64,000 bases of DNA from Bradyrhizobium sp. CSA207. Its GTDB lineage: Bacteria > Pseudomonadota > Alphaproteobacteria > Rhizobiales > Xanthobacteraceae. Where the stretch lies: contig NZ_JAACFT010000024.1 of NCBI RefSeq assembly GCF_029051685.1, positions 62,001-126,000 on the forward strand. Reading direction: 5' to 3'. Positions 52,651 to 61,612 of the stretch are shown piece after piece (within the stretch, counting starts at the first letter, position 1; each line of letters opens with the position of its first letter). Below the pieces are notes generated by a model. That model made no database searches, was not told the DNA's origin, and saw only the letters and a list, made by a program, of their open reading frames with translations. Made by a program: the position numbers and the translations under genes.

Positions 52651-53919
52651 TTGAGCGCTGCGAATTTTCCGATCCCCGAAGATATTGTCGCCGTGCTGAC
52701 GGACCCCGCAGCCTATGGCACTCAGCGTATCTTCGATGCCTATCGCTGGCTGCGCGTCAATCAGCCGCTCGGAAAGGCCAGCCCGCGCGGCTTCAACCCT
52801 TTCTGGGTCGTTACGCGCCACGCGGACATTCAGATCGTCAGCCAGCAGAGCCAGCTGTTTCGCAGCAGTGATCGCCCGGTGGCGTTGCTGAGCAGCAAAG
52901 CCGAAGCCAGGATCGAGGCGGCGACGGGTGGCAACGGCCTGCTCCGCACCCTGGTGCAGATGGATGCTCCCGATCATCCCAAGTTCCGGGCATTGACGCA
53001 GAAATGGTTCACGCCAGGTAGTTTGCGTTCGATCGAAGGCAAGATTCGCGACATCGCGAAAAGCTATGCAAACCGTCTCGCCGCGTCGGGCCAGCATTGC
53101 GACTTCGTGTCCGAAATCGCGCTCGGGTTTCCGCTTCGGGTGGTCATGACGATTCTGGGCGTCGATCTGGATCATGAGCTCAAGATGTTGCGCTTGACGC
53201 AGGAGTTCTTCGGCGGCAAGGACCCGGACAACGCGCGCAGGGGTCAAAATGACGGTGCCACCGCTCTTTCGGATGTCGTCTTCGAGTTCGGCGAGTTCTT
53301 CTCGTCTGTGGTTGCGGACCGGCGCGCCAACCCGTCCGATGATCTTGCAAGCGTGATAGCCAATGCGCAGATCGACGGCGAGTCGATCTCGGACCTGGAT
53401 GCGCTCAGCTATTTCGTGACAATCGCGACCGCCGGCCACGACACGACATCGTCCTCGAGTGCGGGCGGGATGTGGGCGCTTTGCGAGCATCCGGAGCAGT
53501 TCGACAGGCTGAAAGCCAATCCTGGCCTGATCTCCGGCTTCGTCGACGAGGCGATCCGCTGGACCACGCCGGTCAAGCATTTCATGCGCACGGCAGCCGC
53601 GGACACCGAGCTCGACGGCCGTTCCATCAGGCGCGGCGACTGGCTCATGCTGTGTTACGCCTCCGCTAATCGCGATGAGGCCGTCTTCCAGGATCCTGAC
53701 GCGTTCCGGATCGATCGGTCGCCGAACCGGCATCTCGCCTTCGGCTACGGAGCCCATCTGTGTCTTGGGCAATATCTTGCCAAGCTCGAGATGCGGATCC
53801 TCTTCGAAGAATTGTTGCAGCGGATTTCGTCGGTCGAACTCGACGGCGCAGGAGCAATGACCGTTTCCTGGTTCGTCAACGGGCCCAAGCGGCTTCCGAT
53901 CCGCTTTCAACTCCATTGA
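52651..53919 (+). CDS. Cytochrome P450
   Basis: A 422-residue soluble bacterial P450. The I-helix O2-activation motif is TAGHDTTSSSSAG, the ExxR is EAIR in VDEAIRWTTPVKHF, and the heme-thiolate loop is AFGYGAHLCLGQYLAK. It hydroxylates unactivated carbons with electrons from a ferredoxin, which is not encoded nearby. The I-helix style recalls terpene-hydroxylating bacterial P450s. TTG start at 52651, supported by AAGGAGG seven bases upstream. Confidence 0.92.
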   Translation: MSAANFPIPEDIVAVLTDPAAYGTQRIFDAYRWLRVNQPLGKASPRGFNPFWVVTRHADIQIVSQQSQLFRSSDRPVALLSSKAEARIEAATGGNGLLRTLVQMDAPDHPKFRALTQKWFTPGSLRSIEGKIRDIAKSYANRLAASGQHCDFVSEIALGFPLRVVMTILGVDLDHELKMLRLTQEFFGGKDPDNARRGQNDGATALSDVVFEFGEFFSSVVADRRANPSDDLASVIANAQIDGESISDLDALSYFVTIATAGHDTTSSSSAGGMWALCEHPEQFDRLKANPGLISGFVDEAIRWTTPVKHFMRTAAADTELDGRSIRRGDWLMLCYASANRDEAVFQDPDAFRIDRSPNRHLAFGYGAHLCLGQYLAKLEMRILFEELLQRISSVELDGAGAMTVSWFVNGPKRLPIRFQLH

Positions 53920-53989
53920 TGACCCCACCACGACCCGCTTCCGCATGGTTTGACGGACTGCCGCATTTGCAACGGAGCAGAAGACGAGC

Positions 53990-55093
53990 ATGAAGATCAC
54001 AGCCGCAATGGCGCTTGCGCCGGAGCGCCCATTCGAACTGATCAACTGCGATCTGTCCGATGACCTTGCGCCCGGAGAGGTGCTCGTCCGCATCGAGGCT
54101 TGCGGCATCTGCCATACCGATCTCGCGGTGAAACTGCAGCACATCCCCGTGCCGCTGCCCAAGATTCTCGGCCATGAGGGCGCGGGCGTGATCGAACGCG
54201 TCGGTCCGGGCGTGGTCGGGCTGGCCGAGGGAGATAACGTGCTGATGAGCTTTGGCTCGTGCGGCGCATGCGGACAGTGCCAACTCGGCGCGCCCGGCTA
54301 TTGTGATGAGTTCGGGATGATCAACCTGTTCGGTCAGCGGCGCGGTGGCTCAGGCCTCCGCTACCGCGGCGTTGAGCTTGGCGGCTACTTCTTTGCGCAA
54401 TCGGCGTTCGCAACCCATGCCATTGCCACGGCCCGGAACGTGGTGAAGATCGGCAAGGATCTACCGCTCGCGCTGCTCGCGCCCATGGGCTGCGGGATCC
54501 AGACCGGCGCGGGCGCGGTGTTGAACGTGCTGTCCCCTCGGCCCGGTGCGTCGATCGCGGTGTTTGGCGTCGGCGCAGTCGGGATGGCGGCGATCATGGC
54601 TGCCAAGCTGGCGGGCTGCAGCACGATCGTTGCCGTCGACATCCGGGCCGAACGGCTTGCCGGTGCGCGCGACATCGGAGCAACCCACACGGTCGACGGC
54701 CGGACACCCGATCTGGCAAAGGCGGTTGCCGCGCTGGGCAGCGTCCGCGGCGTCGATCACTCGCTCGACACCACGGGTGTGCCCGAGGTGGTCGCCGCTT
54801 CGATCGCGTGCCTGCGGCAGCGCGGGTCATCCGCTCAGGTCGCCGCACCGCCGCGCGGGACGCGGTTTCCCGTGGAGGCGAGCGTCCTGGTCGGCGGAGG
54901 TCTGACGGTGCGGGGCGTCGTCGAGGGTGATGCCGTGCCCACGATCTTCCTGCCGCGACTTGTCGACTTCTTCCGCCAAGGACGGCTGCCGCTCGACAGG
55001 ATCGTCAGCTTCTATCCGTTCGAAAAGATCAACCAGGCCGTCGAGGATATGGAAACCGGCGCAACCGTCAAGCCGGTGCTGCGGATGAACTGA
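53990..55093 (+). CDS. Zinc-dependent alcohol dehydrogenase
   Basis: A 367-residue medium-chain dehydrogenase. Catalytic zinc site: CGICHTDLAVK and GHEGAGVIERVGPGV. Structural zinc loop: CGACGQCQLGAPGYC with four Cys. NAD-binding fold: SIAVFGVGAVGMAAIMAAKL. It should oxidise an alcohol made by one of the flanking P450s. It lies between the two P450 genes with short gaps (70 and 22 bases). Confidence 0.92.
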   Translation: MKITAAMALAPERPFELINCDLSDDLAPGEVLVRIEACGICHTDLAVKLQHIPVPLPKILGHEGAGVIERVGPGVVGLAEGDNVLMSFGSCGACGQCQLGAPGYCDEFGMINLFGQRRGGSGLRYRGVELGGYFFAQSAFATHAIATARNVVKIGKDLPLALLAPMGCGIQTGAGAVLNVLSPRPGASIAVFGVGAVGMAAIMAAKLAGCSTIVAVDIRAERLAGARDIGATHTVDGRTPDLAKAVAALGSVRGVDHSLDTTGVPEVVAASIACLRQRGSSAQVAAPPRGTRFPVEASVLVGGGLTVRGVVEGDAVPTIFLPRLVDFFRQGRLPLDRIVSFYPFEKINQAVEDMETGATVKPVLRMN

Positions 55094-55115
55094 ACAGGAA
55101 ACCAGGGAGGACGCG

Positions 55116-56354
55116 ATGCAAGATACGAAGTTAGATCAGGCGATCGTCGACGACAAAACTTACGGTGCTCTCGATAGGCAGCATGTCCTGTTCTCGACCC
55201 TTCGCAAGGAGGATCCCGTGCATTGGACCGAACCTCCGGGCTTCCGTCCGTTCTGGACCGTCAGCAAGCATCAGGACGTCATCGAGATCGAACGGCAGAA
55301 TGAGAGGTTCATCAACGCGCCGCGCACCAAGCTGTTGTCCATCGATTTCGAGACAAAGGTCCGGGAAGCGATGGCAGGCCGTCCAATGCTGGTTCGCGCG
55401 ATCAATCAGATGGATAATCCGGATCATGCCAAGTACAAGAAGATAACGCATGCCTGGTTTCAGCCGCGTGAAGTGCGTCATCTCGAAGACAGGATCGCTT
55501 TGATCGCACGGACCAGTGTCGACCAGATGCTGGAAAAGGGGACTGAGTGCGACTTCTACAAGGATGTCGCAGGGTGGTATCCGCTCAAGGTCATCATGCT
55601 GATCCTCGGAATTCCGGATGAACACGGCCAGCGACTGCTCGACATCACCCGAGCCTATTTCAGCGGCGGCGATGCGGAGATGCAGCGTGGCAATGACCTG
55701 ATCGATGCCACCTTCGCCTATGTGAACTTCTTCAAGGAGGTGGCGCGGGAACGACGGCAGAATCCCACGGACGACCTCGCAAGCATCATTGCGACGGCCG
55801 AGGTCGACGGCAAGCCGATAGGCGAATTCGAGACCTCGTCCTATTACGTGGCGCTCGCCAGTGCCGGTCACGACACGACCAGCGCAACGCTCTCCGGCGG
55901 TCTGCTCGCCTTGATCGAGAATCCCGGAGAGATGCGGAAGCTGAAGGAAAATCCAGATCTCATTCCCGCCGCCGTCGAGGAAATGGTGCGCTGGGTATCT
56001 CCGGTGAAGCATTTCTTCCGGACCGCGACCGAGACCTATACGTTGCGCGGCAAGACCATCAAACAAGGAGATAACCTGCTGCTGGCCTATCCGTCTGCGA
56101 ATCGGGATGAGGATGCCTTCGAGCGTCCCTTCGCATTTGTCGCAGACCGGACGCCGAACCGCCACGTCGGCTTTGGTTTCGGCATCCACGCCTGTCTTGG
56201 AATGTATCTCGCGAAGGTCGAAATGATTGCCTTCATGCGCGAGCTGCTCTCGCGCGTCGACGGAATCGAACTTGCTGGCGAGCCGGCCTGGACCGAGACA
56301 ACCTTCGTCGGCGGCTTGAAGCGGCTTCCAATCCGTTTCTCGCGACTCCATTAG
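55116..56354 (+). CDS. Cytochrome P450
   Basis: A 412-residue P450, clearly related to the one at 52651. It has the I-helix ASAGHDTTSATLSGG, ExxR in VEEMVRWVSPVKHFFRTA and the heme loop GFGFGIHACLGMYLAKVEM. GGGAGG precedes the ATG. The two paralogs in one operon suggest either two sites or two substrates in the same pathway. No ferredoxin or reductase gene is seen in the window, so these must come from elsewhere. Confidence 0.92.
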   Translation: MQDTKLDQAIVDDKTYGALDRQHVLFSTLRKEDPVHWTEPPGFRPFWTVSKHQDVIEIERQNERFINAPRTKLLSIDFETKVREAMAGRPMLVRAINQMDNPDHAKYKKITHAWFQPREVRHLEDRIALIARTSVDQMLEKGTECDFYKDVAGWYPLKVIMLILGIPDEHGQRLLDITRAYFSGGDAEMQRGNDLIDATFAYVNFFKEVARERRQNPTDDLASIIATAEVDGKPIGEFETSSYYVALASAGHDTTSATLSGGLLALIENPGEMRKLKENPDLIPAAVEEMVRWVSPVKHFFRTATETYTLRGKTIKQGDNLLLAYPSANRDEDAFERPFAFVADRTPNRHVGFGFGIHACLGMYLAKVEMIAFMRELLSRVDGIELAGEPAWTETTFVGGLKRLPIRFSRLH

Positions 56355-56416
56355 AAGATGGCCGATCTGCGCGCCCGGAAAGCGGGACCGGTAGGTATGA
56401 TGTGTGGAGCTGAGGG

Positions 56417-57565
56417 ATGGATCTGACGCCGAGCGAAGCGCAGCAGATGCTGCGCCATAGCGCGCAACGGTTTATCGCTGAACATTGCGACCCGGCCGCA
56501 CGTCGCCATGCGATGCAGGATCCAATGGGATTCAAGCGCCAGAACTGGGGCAAGTTTGCGGATCTGGGCTGGCTCGGGCTTCCGTTTCCGGAGGAGGTTG
56601 GCGGCTTCGGCGGAGGACCCGTCGAGGTCGCGATCCTGATGGAGGAGTTCGGCCGGGGGCTTGCGACCGAACCTTATCTCTCGACGGTGCTGCTGGCTGG
56701 GACCCTGATTGCCGAATGTGGCACGGAAAAGCAGCAGAAGGGGTTGCTGCCGGCCATCATCAACGGCGAGCGTCTGTTGTCGTTCGCTCACTACGAGTCG
56801 GACGCAAGGGCAGGTCTTTCCGAGGTCCACACCGTGGCGCAGACTGACAATCATGGTTGGACGCTCCACGGACGCAAGATCGCCGTGCTCGACGCGGTCT
56901 CTGCGGACGTCCACATGGTGTCGGCGCGTTTGCCCGGTGCGCAGGGTGCCGGACTTGCTCTCTTCCTGGTGCCGAAGGATGCCGCAGGAGTGACGCTGCG
57001 CGATGCACCACGTCTCGGTGGGGGCCGCGTCGCGGAACTGACATTCGACCACGCCCGGCTTGTGCCCGATGCGCGGCTCGGAAGCGGTGCGGAGGTGCTG
57101 CCGACCATCCAGAGCGTTGTCGATCGGGCGATTGTTGCGCTCAGCGCAGGGGCCGCCGGCATGATGAGAAGCATGTTCGACGCCACGCTCGACTATACAA
57201 AGGTGCGCAAGCAATTCGGTCGGCCGCTCGCGGCCAACCAGGTGATCCGTCACAGGCTGGCCGACATGTATGTTGAATGCGAGGAGGCCCGAGCGATGGC
57301 GGCGCGTGCGGCTCTTCTCGTGGGAGCCGATACCGATTCGACGCAGCGGTCGCTCGCCGCGTCCGGCGCCAAGGTGAAAATCGGCCGCTGCGCGCGCAAT
57401 GTCGCGGAGCAAGCGGTGCAACTCCACGGCGCGATGGGCGTCACGGATGAACTCGATCTCGGCCTTTATTTCAAACGGCTGCTGGTTTTCGAAGCACTTT
57501 TCGGAAGCGTGGATTATCATCTGCAGCGTCACGCCGAGCTATTTGGCAACTCCCGAGCGGAATGA
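56417..57565 (+). CDS. Acyl-CoA dehydrogenase, small (PimD-like) subunit
   Basis: A 382-residue acyl-CoA dehydrogenase of the type that lacks the full active site and pairs with a larger subunit. It has LGWLGLPFPEEVGGFGGGPV, a mid-domain with weak FAD loop (SFAHYESDARAGLSEV), and DYTKVRKQFGRPLAANQVIR. It resembles the small subunit of pimeloyl-CoA dehydrogenase. Its stop overlaps the next gene's start codon, fitting a heteromeric enzyme. Confidence 0.88.
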   Translation: MDLTPSEAQQMLRHSAQRFIAEHCDPAARRHAMQDPMGFKRQNWGKFADLGWLGLPFPEEVGGFGGGPVEVAILMEEFGRGLATEPYLSTVLLAGTLIAECGTEKQQKGLLPAIINGERLLSFAHYESDARAGLSEVHTVAQTDNHGWTLHGRKIAVLDAVSADVHMVSARLPGAQGAGLALFLVPKDAAGVTLRDAPRLGGGRVAELTFDHARLVPDARLGSGAEVLPTIQSVVDRAIVALSAGAAGMMRSMFDATLDYTKVRKQFGRPLAANQVIRHRLADMYVECEEARAMAARAALLVGADTDSTQRSLAASGAKVKIGRCARNVAEQAVQLHGAMGVTDELDLGLYFKRLLVFEALFGSVDYHLQRHAELFGNSRAE

Positions 57566-58770
57566 GATCAGTCATGTCGCTATCGTTCACGCCCGAGGAA
57601 TTACGGTTCAGAGATGAGGTGCGAGCATTTATCGCCGCGCGTCTTTCTCCCGAGCTGCGGCGGGCCAGCTCTCTCAACGTGTCCTTCTTCTCAGATCCCG
57701 ATATCGTCGCGCCGTGGCAAAGGGCTTTGCATGAGCGAGGCTGGGTCGCACCCGGTTGGCCCCGGGAGCATGGTGGCCCGGGCTGGACGGCGACGCAGCG
57801 ATGGATCTTCGAATCCGAGTGTGCCGCAGCAGGAACGCCGCAGCTATCCCCCATGGGTATCAAGATGATCGGGCCGGTCTTGATGCGCTTCGGGACCTCG
57901 GAGCAAAAGAAGTTCTACTTGCCCCGCATCCTTAGCGGCGAAGATCGGTGGTGCCAGGGCTATTCGGAACCAGGCTCGGGATCGGACCTTGCCTCGCTGA
58001 AGACACGTGCCGTTCGCCGGGGCGACCACTACGCCGTCAACGGCACAAAGATCTGGACAACGCATGCGCACTTCGCAAACCGCATGTTCGCGCTGGTCCG
58101 AACCAGCGACGAGCCGAGGCAACAGGACGGCATCAGCTTTCTGCTCATTGACATGGCATCCCCAGGCGTCACCATTCGCCCGATCATGATGATCAGCGGG
58201 GACCATGACGTCAATCAGGTGTTCTTCGACGAGGTGGAAGTCCCCCTCACCAATCTCATCGGCGAGGAAGGGCGGGGCTGGACCTGCGGCAAGTATCTGC
58301 TGGAATTCGAGCGGGGCGGCGGAATCAACTCGCCGAAACTGAGATATGCGCTCGAGAAGGTGCGGGGATTGGCCAACTCCGGCTTGTCCTACAAGGCGAT
58401 ATTGCTTCAGAAGATCGCAACCAAACTGTCGGAAATCGAGCTCGACGTCCAGACACTGGAGTTCCTCGAATTGCAGGTCTTGTCAGCTTTGCAAAGAGGC
58501 GAAAATCCAGGACCGGTGTCGTCCGTCCTCAAGCTGCGTGCGAGCGAGATCCACCAGGCCATCTCGCGCGTGGGAGTTGAAATGGTCGGGCAAAATGCGC
58601 TGGTGGAGGAAACGCGCCGTCCTCTCCATGCCCTTAAGGACCGGCCGCTCATCCCGGAAGAAGTCCTAAGCGTGGTGCCCCGTCATCTCAACGGCCGCGC
58701 CAACACGATCTTCGGCGGTAGTTCGGAAATCCAGCGCGACATCATTGCCAAGCAAGTGCTCGGGCTTTGA
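57562..58770 (+). CDS. Acyl-CoA dehydrogenase, large (PimC-like) subunit
   Basis: A 402-residue partner of the upstream gene. It keeps the complete FAD loop GYSEPGSGSDLASLKTRAVR, KIWTTHAHFANRMFALVRTS and the C-terminal NTIFGGSSEIQRDIIAKQV. The heteromer should introduce a double bond next to the thioester of a bulky acyl-CoA. ATG 57562 (ATGA overlap) or ATG 57574 may be the start. It ends the long plus-strand operon, 132 bases before a convergent gene. Confidence 0.9.
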   Translation: MRSVMSLSFTPEELRFRDEVRAFIAARLSPELRRASSLNVSFFSDPDIVAPWQRALHERGWVAPGWPREHGGPGWTATQRWIFESECAAAGTPQLSPMGIKMIGPVLMRFGTSEQKKFYLPRILSGEDRWCQGYSEPGSGSDLASLKTRAVRRGDHYAVNGTKIWTTHAHFANRMFALVRTSDEPRQQDGISFLLIDMASPGVTIRPIMMISGDHDVNQVFFDEVEVPLTNLIGEEGRGWTCGKYLLEFERGGGINSPKLRYALEKVRGLANSGLSYKAILLQKIATKLSEIELDVQTLEFLELQVLSALQRGENPGPVSSVLKLRASEIHQAISRVGVEMVGQNALVEETRRPLHALKDRPLIPEEVLSVVPRHLNGRANTIFGGSSEIQRDIIAKQVLGL

Positions 58771-58902
58771 AGGACTGACCGCCTAAGCTTGATGCGGCGC
58801 GCTGGAGGTCGTCCTGCAAGGTGCCTATTGCCGACGTCAAAGGCCGGGAGCGATCCCGGCCAGTTCTTCACGCGAGCCGAAAGCCGGAGTCCGAAGACGA
58901 CC

Positions 58903-59862
58903 TCAGACCATAGCGGGAGTCTGGCAAGCTTCCGCATATTCCCGCTTCAGCCTCCCAACCAGGTCCGCTACCGACGGGATTTCGTCGATCAGATCGATTC
59001 CTTGACCCGCGCTCCACAGGTTCTTCCAGGGCTTTGCGCTCTCAGGCAGATGGTCGTGCCGCATGCCCTTGCCCTTCGGCTCGGGCAAGGCGTCCGGATT
59101 GAGGCCAGCAGCGCGCAACGACGCGGCCAGCCAGTTCGCGGCCACGCCGGCAACCTTCTCCGTGTAAATCAGGTCTGACGACGTCTGCGACACGATCATG
59201 CGTTTGTATTCGTCGGGCGCCAGCGACTCCGTGGTGGCGATGAACCTGGTCCCGAGATAAGCCAGGTCGGCACCGAGCACTTCTGCCGCACGAATGGTGG
59301 CGCCGTCGGAAATGGCGCCGGCCATGACAATCGTCCCGTTGAAGATCGAGCGGACCTTGCGGATCAATGCGAGGTGGCTGATCGTACCGGAGTGGCCGCC
59401 ACCCCCAGCGCCGATGCAGATCAGGCCGTCGACGCCGGCTGCGATGGCGCGCTCGGCGAACGGGATGCTGGTGATGTCGTGGAAGACCTTTATTCCACGA
59501 TCATGCGCCTGTTGAACAATGGTCTTGGGATTGCCGCCGACGGTGATCACGATGTCAACGCTTTGTTCGGCACACAGATCGAGGTGGCTTCCGACCTGGT
59601 CTTCCGGCGTCTTTGCAGACAGGTTCACCGCAAGCGGACCGACCGGTCCCGGCGCGTGCCCTGCGTGTTCGCGCAGATCCGCCGAGATCGTGCGCAGCCA
59701 GTCAGCGAACTCGTCGAACGAGCGGGCGTTCTGGCGTGGCAGGGCGCCAATCACGCCCGCCTTGCAGGCCTCGCGGACGAGATCAGGGCCGCTGACAAGG
59801 AACATCGGTGCGCAGACGGTGGGCAACGAAAGCGATCGCCGAAGCTTTGGATCGAGCGACAT
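58903..59862 (-). CDS. Nitronate monooxygenase-like flavoprotein
   Basis: A 319-residue TIM-barrel FMN protein of the NMO/2-nitropropane dioxygenase family. It shows LPTVCAPMFLVSGPDLVREA, VDGLICIGAGGGGHSG and VLGADLAYLGTRFIATTES. The catalytic His is in GGHSG. Many members in catabolic clusters act as enoyl/keto-acyl reductases or remove toxic nitronates; the reaction here is open. It is the third gene of a minus-strand unit starting with the thiolase. Confidence 0.87.
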   Translation of the reverse strand: MSLDPKLRRSLSLPTVCAPMFLVSGPDLVREACKAGVIGALPRQNARSFDEFADWLRTISADLREHAGHAPGPVGPLAVNLSAKTPEDQVGSHLDLCAEQSVDIVITVGGNPKTIVQQAHDRGIKVFHDITSIPFAERAIAAGVDGLICIGAGGGGHSGTISHLALIRKVRSIFNGTIVMAGAISDGATIRAAEVLGADLAYLGTRFIATTESLAPDEYKRMIVSQTSSDLIYTEKVAGVAANWLAASLRAAGLNPDALPEPKGKGMRHDHLPESAKPWKNLWSAGQGIDLIDEIPSVADLVGRLKREYAEACQTPAMV

Positions 59863-59884
59863 GAAGGTGCTCCTGGGCCGTTCG

Positions 59885-60289
59885 TCAGCCCGGACCCGGG
59901 GCGAACATCGGGATCATCGTCCCGTTCTCGGCTGGCTTGAATACGACGTGGACACGTTGCCCGATCCGCAGCGAATCGAGATCGCAATCGACGATATTGC
60001 TCAACATCGTGATGCCCTCGTCGAGCCGCACATAGGCGATCGCATAGGGCGTGGGACCGGCACGGCGGGTGACGCTGACGCTGTAGATCTCACCTTTCCC
60101 GGTGACGTCGCTCCATTCGGCGTCTCCGAGACAATAGGGGCAAAGCGGCCGCGGATACCAATGCGGCTTGCGGCAGGAAACGCAGATTTTCACGCGAAGC
60201 GACCCGATTGCCGTTGCGGCAAAGAACGGCTCGGTTGCGGGGTCGTGCACCGCTGAGCCGAGCGGGCGGTCCTGATACATCGTCGTCAT
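59885..60289 (-). CDS. DUF35 OB-fold / zinc-ribbon protein
   Basis: A 134-residue acyl-CoA-associated protein. Zinc ribbon: CVSCRKPHWYPRPLCPYC (CxxC-x11-CxxC). OB-fold: GEIYSVSVTRR and YAIAYVRLDEGITMLSNIVD. DUF35 proteins bind thiolase-like partners; in sterol side-chain cleavage such a pair forms a retro-aldolase. It is adjacent, on the same strand, to the thiolase-like gene, one base apart, strongly suggesting a complex. Confidence 0.9.
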   Translation of the reverse strand: MTTMYQDRPLGSAVHDPATEPFFAATAIGSLRVKICVSCRKPHWYPRPLCPYCLGDAEWSDVTGKGEIYSVSVTRRAGPTPYAIAYVRLDEGITMLSNIVDCDLDSLRIGQRVHVVFKPAENGTMIPMFAPGPG

Positions 60290-60290
60290 C

Positions 60291-61457
60291 TCACGCGCGC
60301 TCCATGATCAGGGTGGCACTGCCATGGCGCGAGCCGAGCAAGCCGCCTGTGCCTTGGGCCAGGGCAAGGTTGCAATTTGGGACCTGCACCTTGGCGTGGG
60401 TTTCGCCGCGCAGTTGGCGGACGGCCTCGATGACTTTGGTGATGCCGCCGCGATTGGCAGGATGGTTGTTGCAAAGTCCGCCGCCGTCGGTGTTGAACGG
60501 CAGCTTGCCGACTCCGGAAATCAGATTGCCGTCCGCGACGAAACGTCCGCCCTTGCCTTTCTCGCAAAACCCGAGATCTTCGATCTGCATCAGCACCGTG
60601 ATGGTGAAGCTGTCGTAGATCGAGGCATATTGGATGTCGGACGGCTTGACACCGGCTTCCCCGAACGCGCGAGGACCGGACCACGCTGCGCCCGAGAACG
60701 TCAGGTCGACCTGCCCGTTGAGCTGACCTTTGATCGCTTCGCCGGCGCCGAGAACGTTGACGATGGGACGCTTGAGCGAATGCGCGATCTCGGGGCGAAC
60801 GACGAGCAGGGCACCGCCGCCATCGCTGACGACGCAGCAGTCGAGGCGGCGCAATGGATCGGAGATCATGGGCGAGGCGAGGACGTCGTCGACCGTGACC
60901 TGATCGCGCAACATCGCATTCGGATTGTGCTGCGCGTGAGTCGCGGCCGCGACCTTGATCCACGCCAGCTGTTCGCTCGTCGTGCCGTACTCGTACATGT
61001 GACGGGCCGCCGCCAGCGCATACATGTTGACCGTCACGGGAGCATAAGGCGCTTCCCAGGGCACATCGGGCGTTCCGGCGCCGACGAGCCTTGGCGCCAC
61101 GCCGCTCGATCCCTCGCTCCGCGGCCGGCCGGCGAGCGTGATCAGGGCCACGTTGCACTTGCCCATGGCAATCGCCTGGGCGGCATGCGAGACGTGAACC
61201 AAATAGGCGGAGCCGCCGGTGTCGGTGGTGTCCACATGGCGCGGCCGGAGTCCCAGATAGTCCGCCATGTTGTTCGCGCCGAGGCCCGGTGCATCGCCCG
61301 CGCAGAAATAGCCGTCGACATCCTCAAGGCGCAGGCCAGCGTCTTCCAGGGCTCCGCGCGCACATTCGGCGTGCAGCTGGGCGACCGTCTTGTCCGGTGC
61401 TTCTCGGGTCGGGTGCTCATAGGCGCCTGCGATGCAGGCCTTGCGTCGAATGCTCAT
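60291..61457 (-). CDS. Thiolase-family (SCP-x/Ltp2-like) protein
   Basis: A 388-residue thiolase-fold protein. Segments: KTVAQLHAECARGALEDAGL, GGSAYLVHVSHAAQAIAMGK and CNNHPANRGGITKVIEAVRQ. The position of the usual nucleophilic Cys is not evident (GGSAYLVH instead of a Cys loop), as in Ltp2-type retro-aldolases. A His in the GLCNNHPANR loop is kept. Start at ATG 61457 is chosen for position relative to the divergent promoter; 61475 and 61496 are alternatives. Confidence 0.85.
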   Translation of the reverse strand: MSIRRKACIAGAYEHPTREAPDKTVAQLHAECARGALEDAGLRLEDVDGYFCAGDAPGLGANNMADYLGLRPRHVDTTDTGGSAYLVHVSHAAQAIAMGKCNVALITLAGRPRSEGSSGVAPRLVGAGTPDVPWEAPYAPVTVNMYALAAARHMYEYGTTSEQLAWIKVAAATHAQHNPNAMLRDQVTVDDVLASPMISDPLRRLDCCVVSDGGGALLVVRPEIAHSLKRPIVNVLGAGEAIKGQLNGQVDLTFSGAAWSGPRAFGEAGVKPSDIQYASIYDSFTITVLMQIEDLGFCEKGKGGRFVADGNLISGVGKLPFNTDGGGLCNNHPANRGGITKVIEAVRQLRGETHAKVQVPNCNLALAQGTGGLLGSRHGSATLIMERA

Positions 61458-61511
61458 CAGGTCTCTCGAGCTCATGTTCAGCCCGTGGCCGCTCATCTGC
61501 ACTGTGCATTG

Positions 61512-61559
61512 TTGACCACGACAGGCCGGGTCTATATCATTGGTTCAACCAAAGACCAA
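61512..61559. promoter_or_regulatory. Divergent promoters around a TGGT-N3-ACCA operator
   Basis: Plus strand: TTGACC (61512-61517), 17-base spacer, TATCAT (61535-61540), toward the MaoC gene. Minus strand: TTGGTC (61559-61554), 17-base spacer, TATAGA (61536-61531), toward the thiolase. The palindrome TGGTTCAACCA (61541-61551) follows the plus -10 directly and fills the minus spacer, so one bound regulator could silence both units. Confidence 0.78.
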
Positions 61560-61612
61560 TAGGCTGCATTCGTTTTTGGCGGGGACCAGTCCCGAGGGGA
61601 GAGCTGTCGGCG

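Noticed and set aside
52270..54162. 630-codon antisense frame over the first P450
   Set aside because: Opposite strand to three overlapping confident genes, with no start context and no domain.
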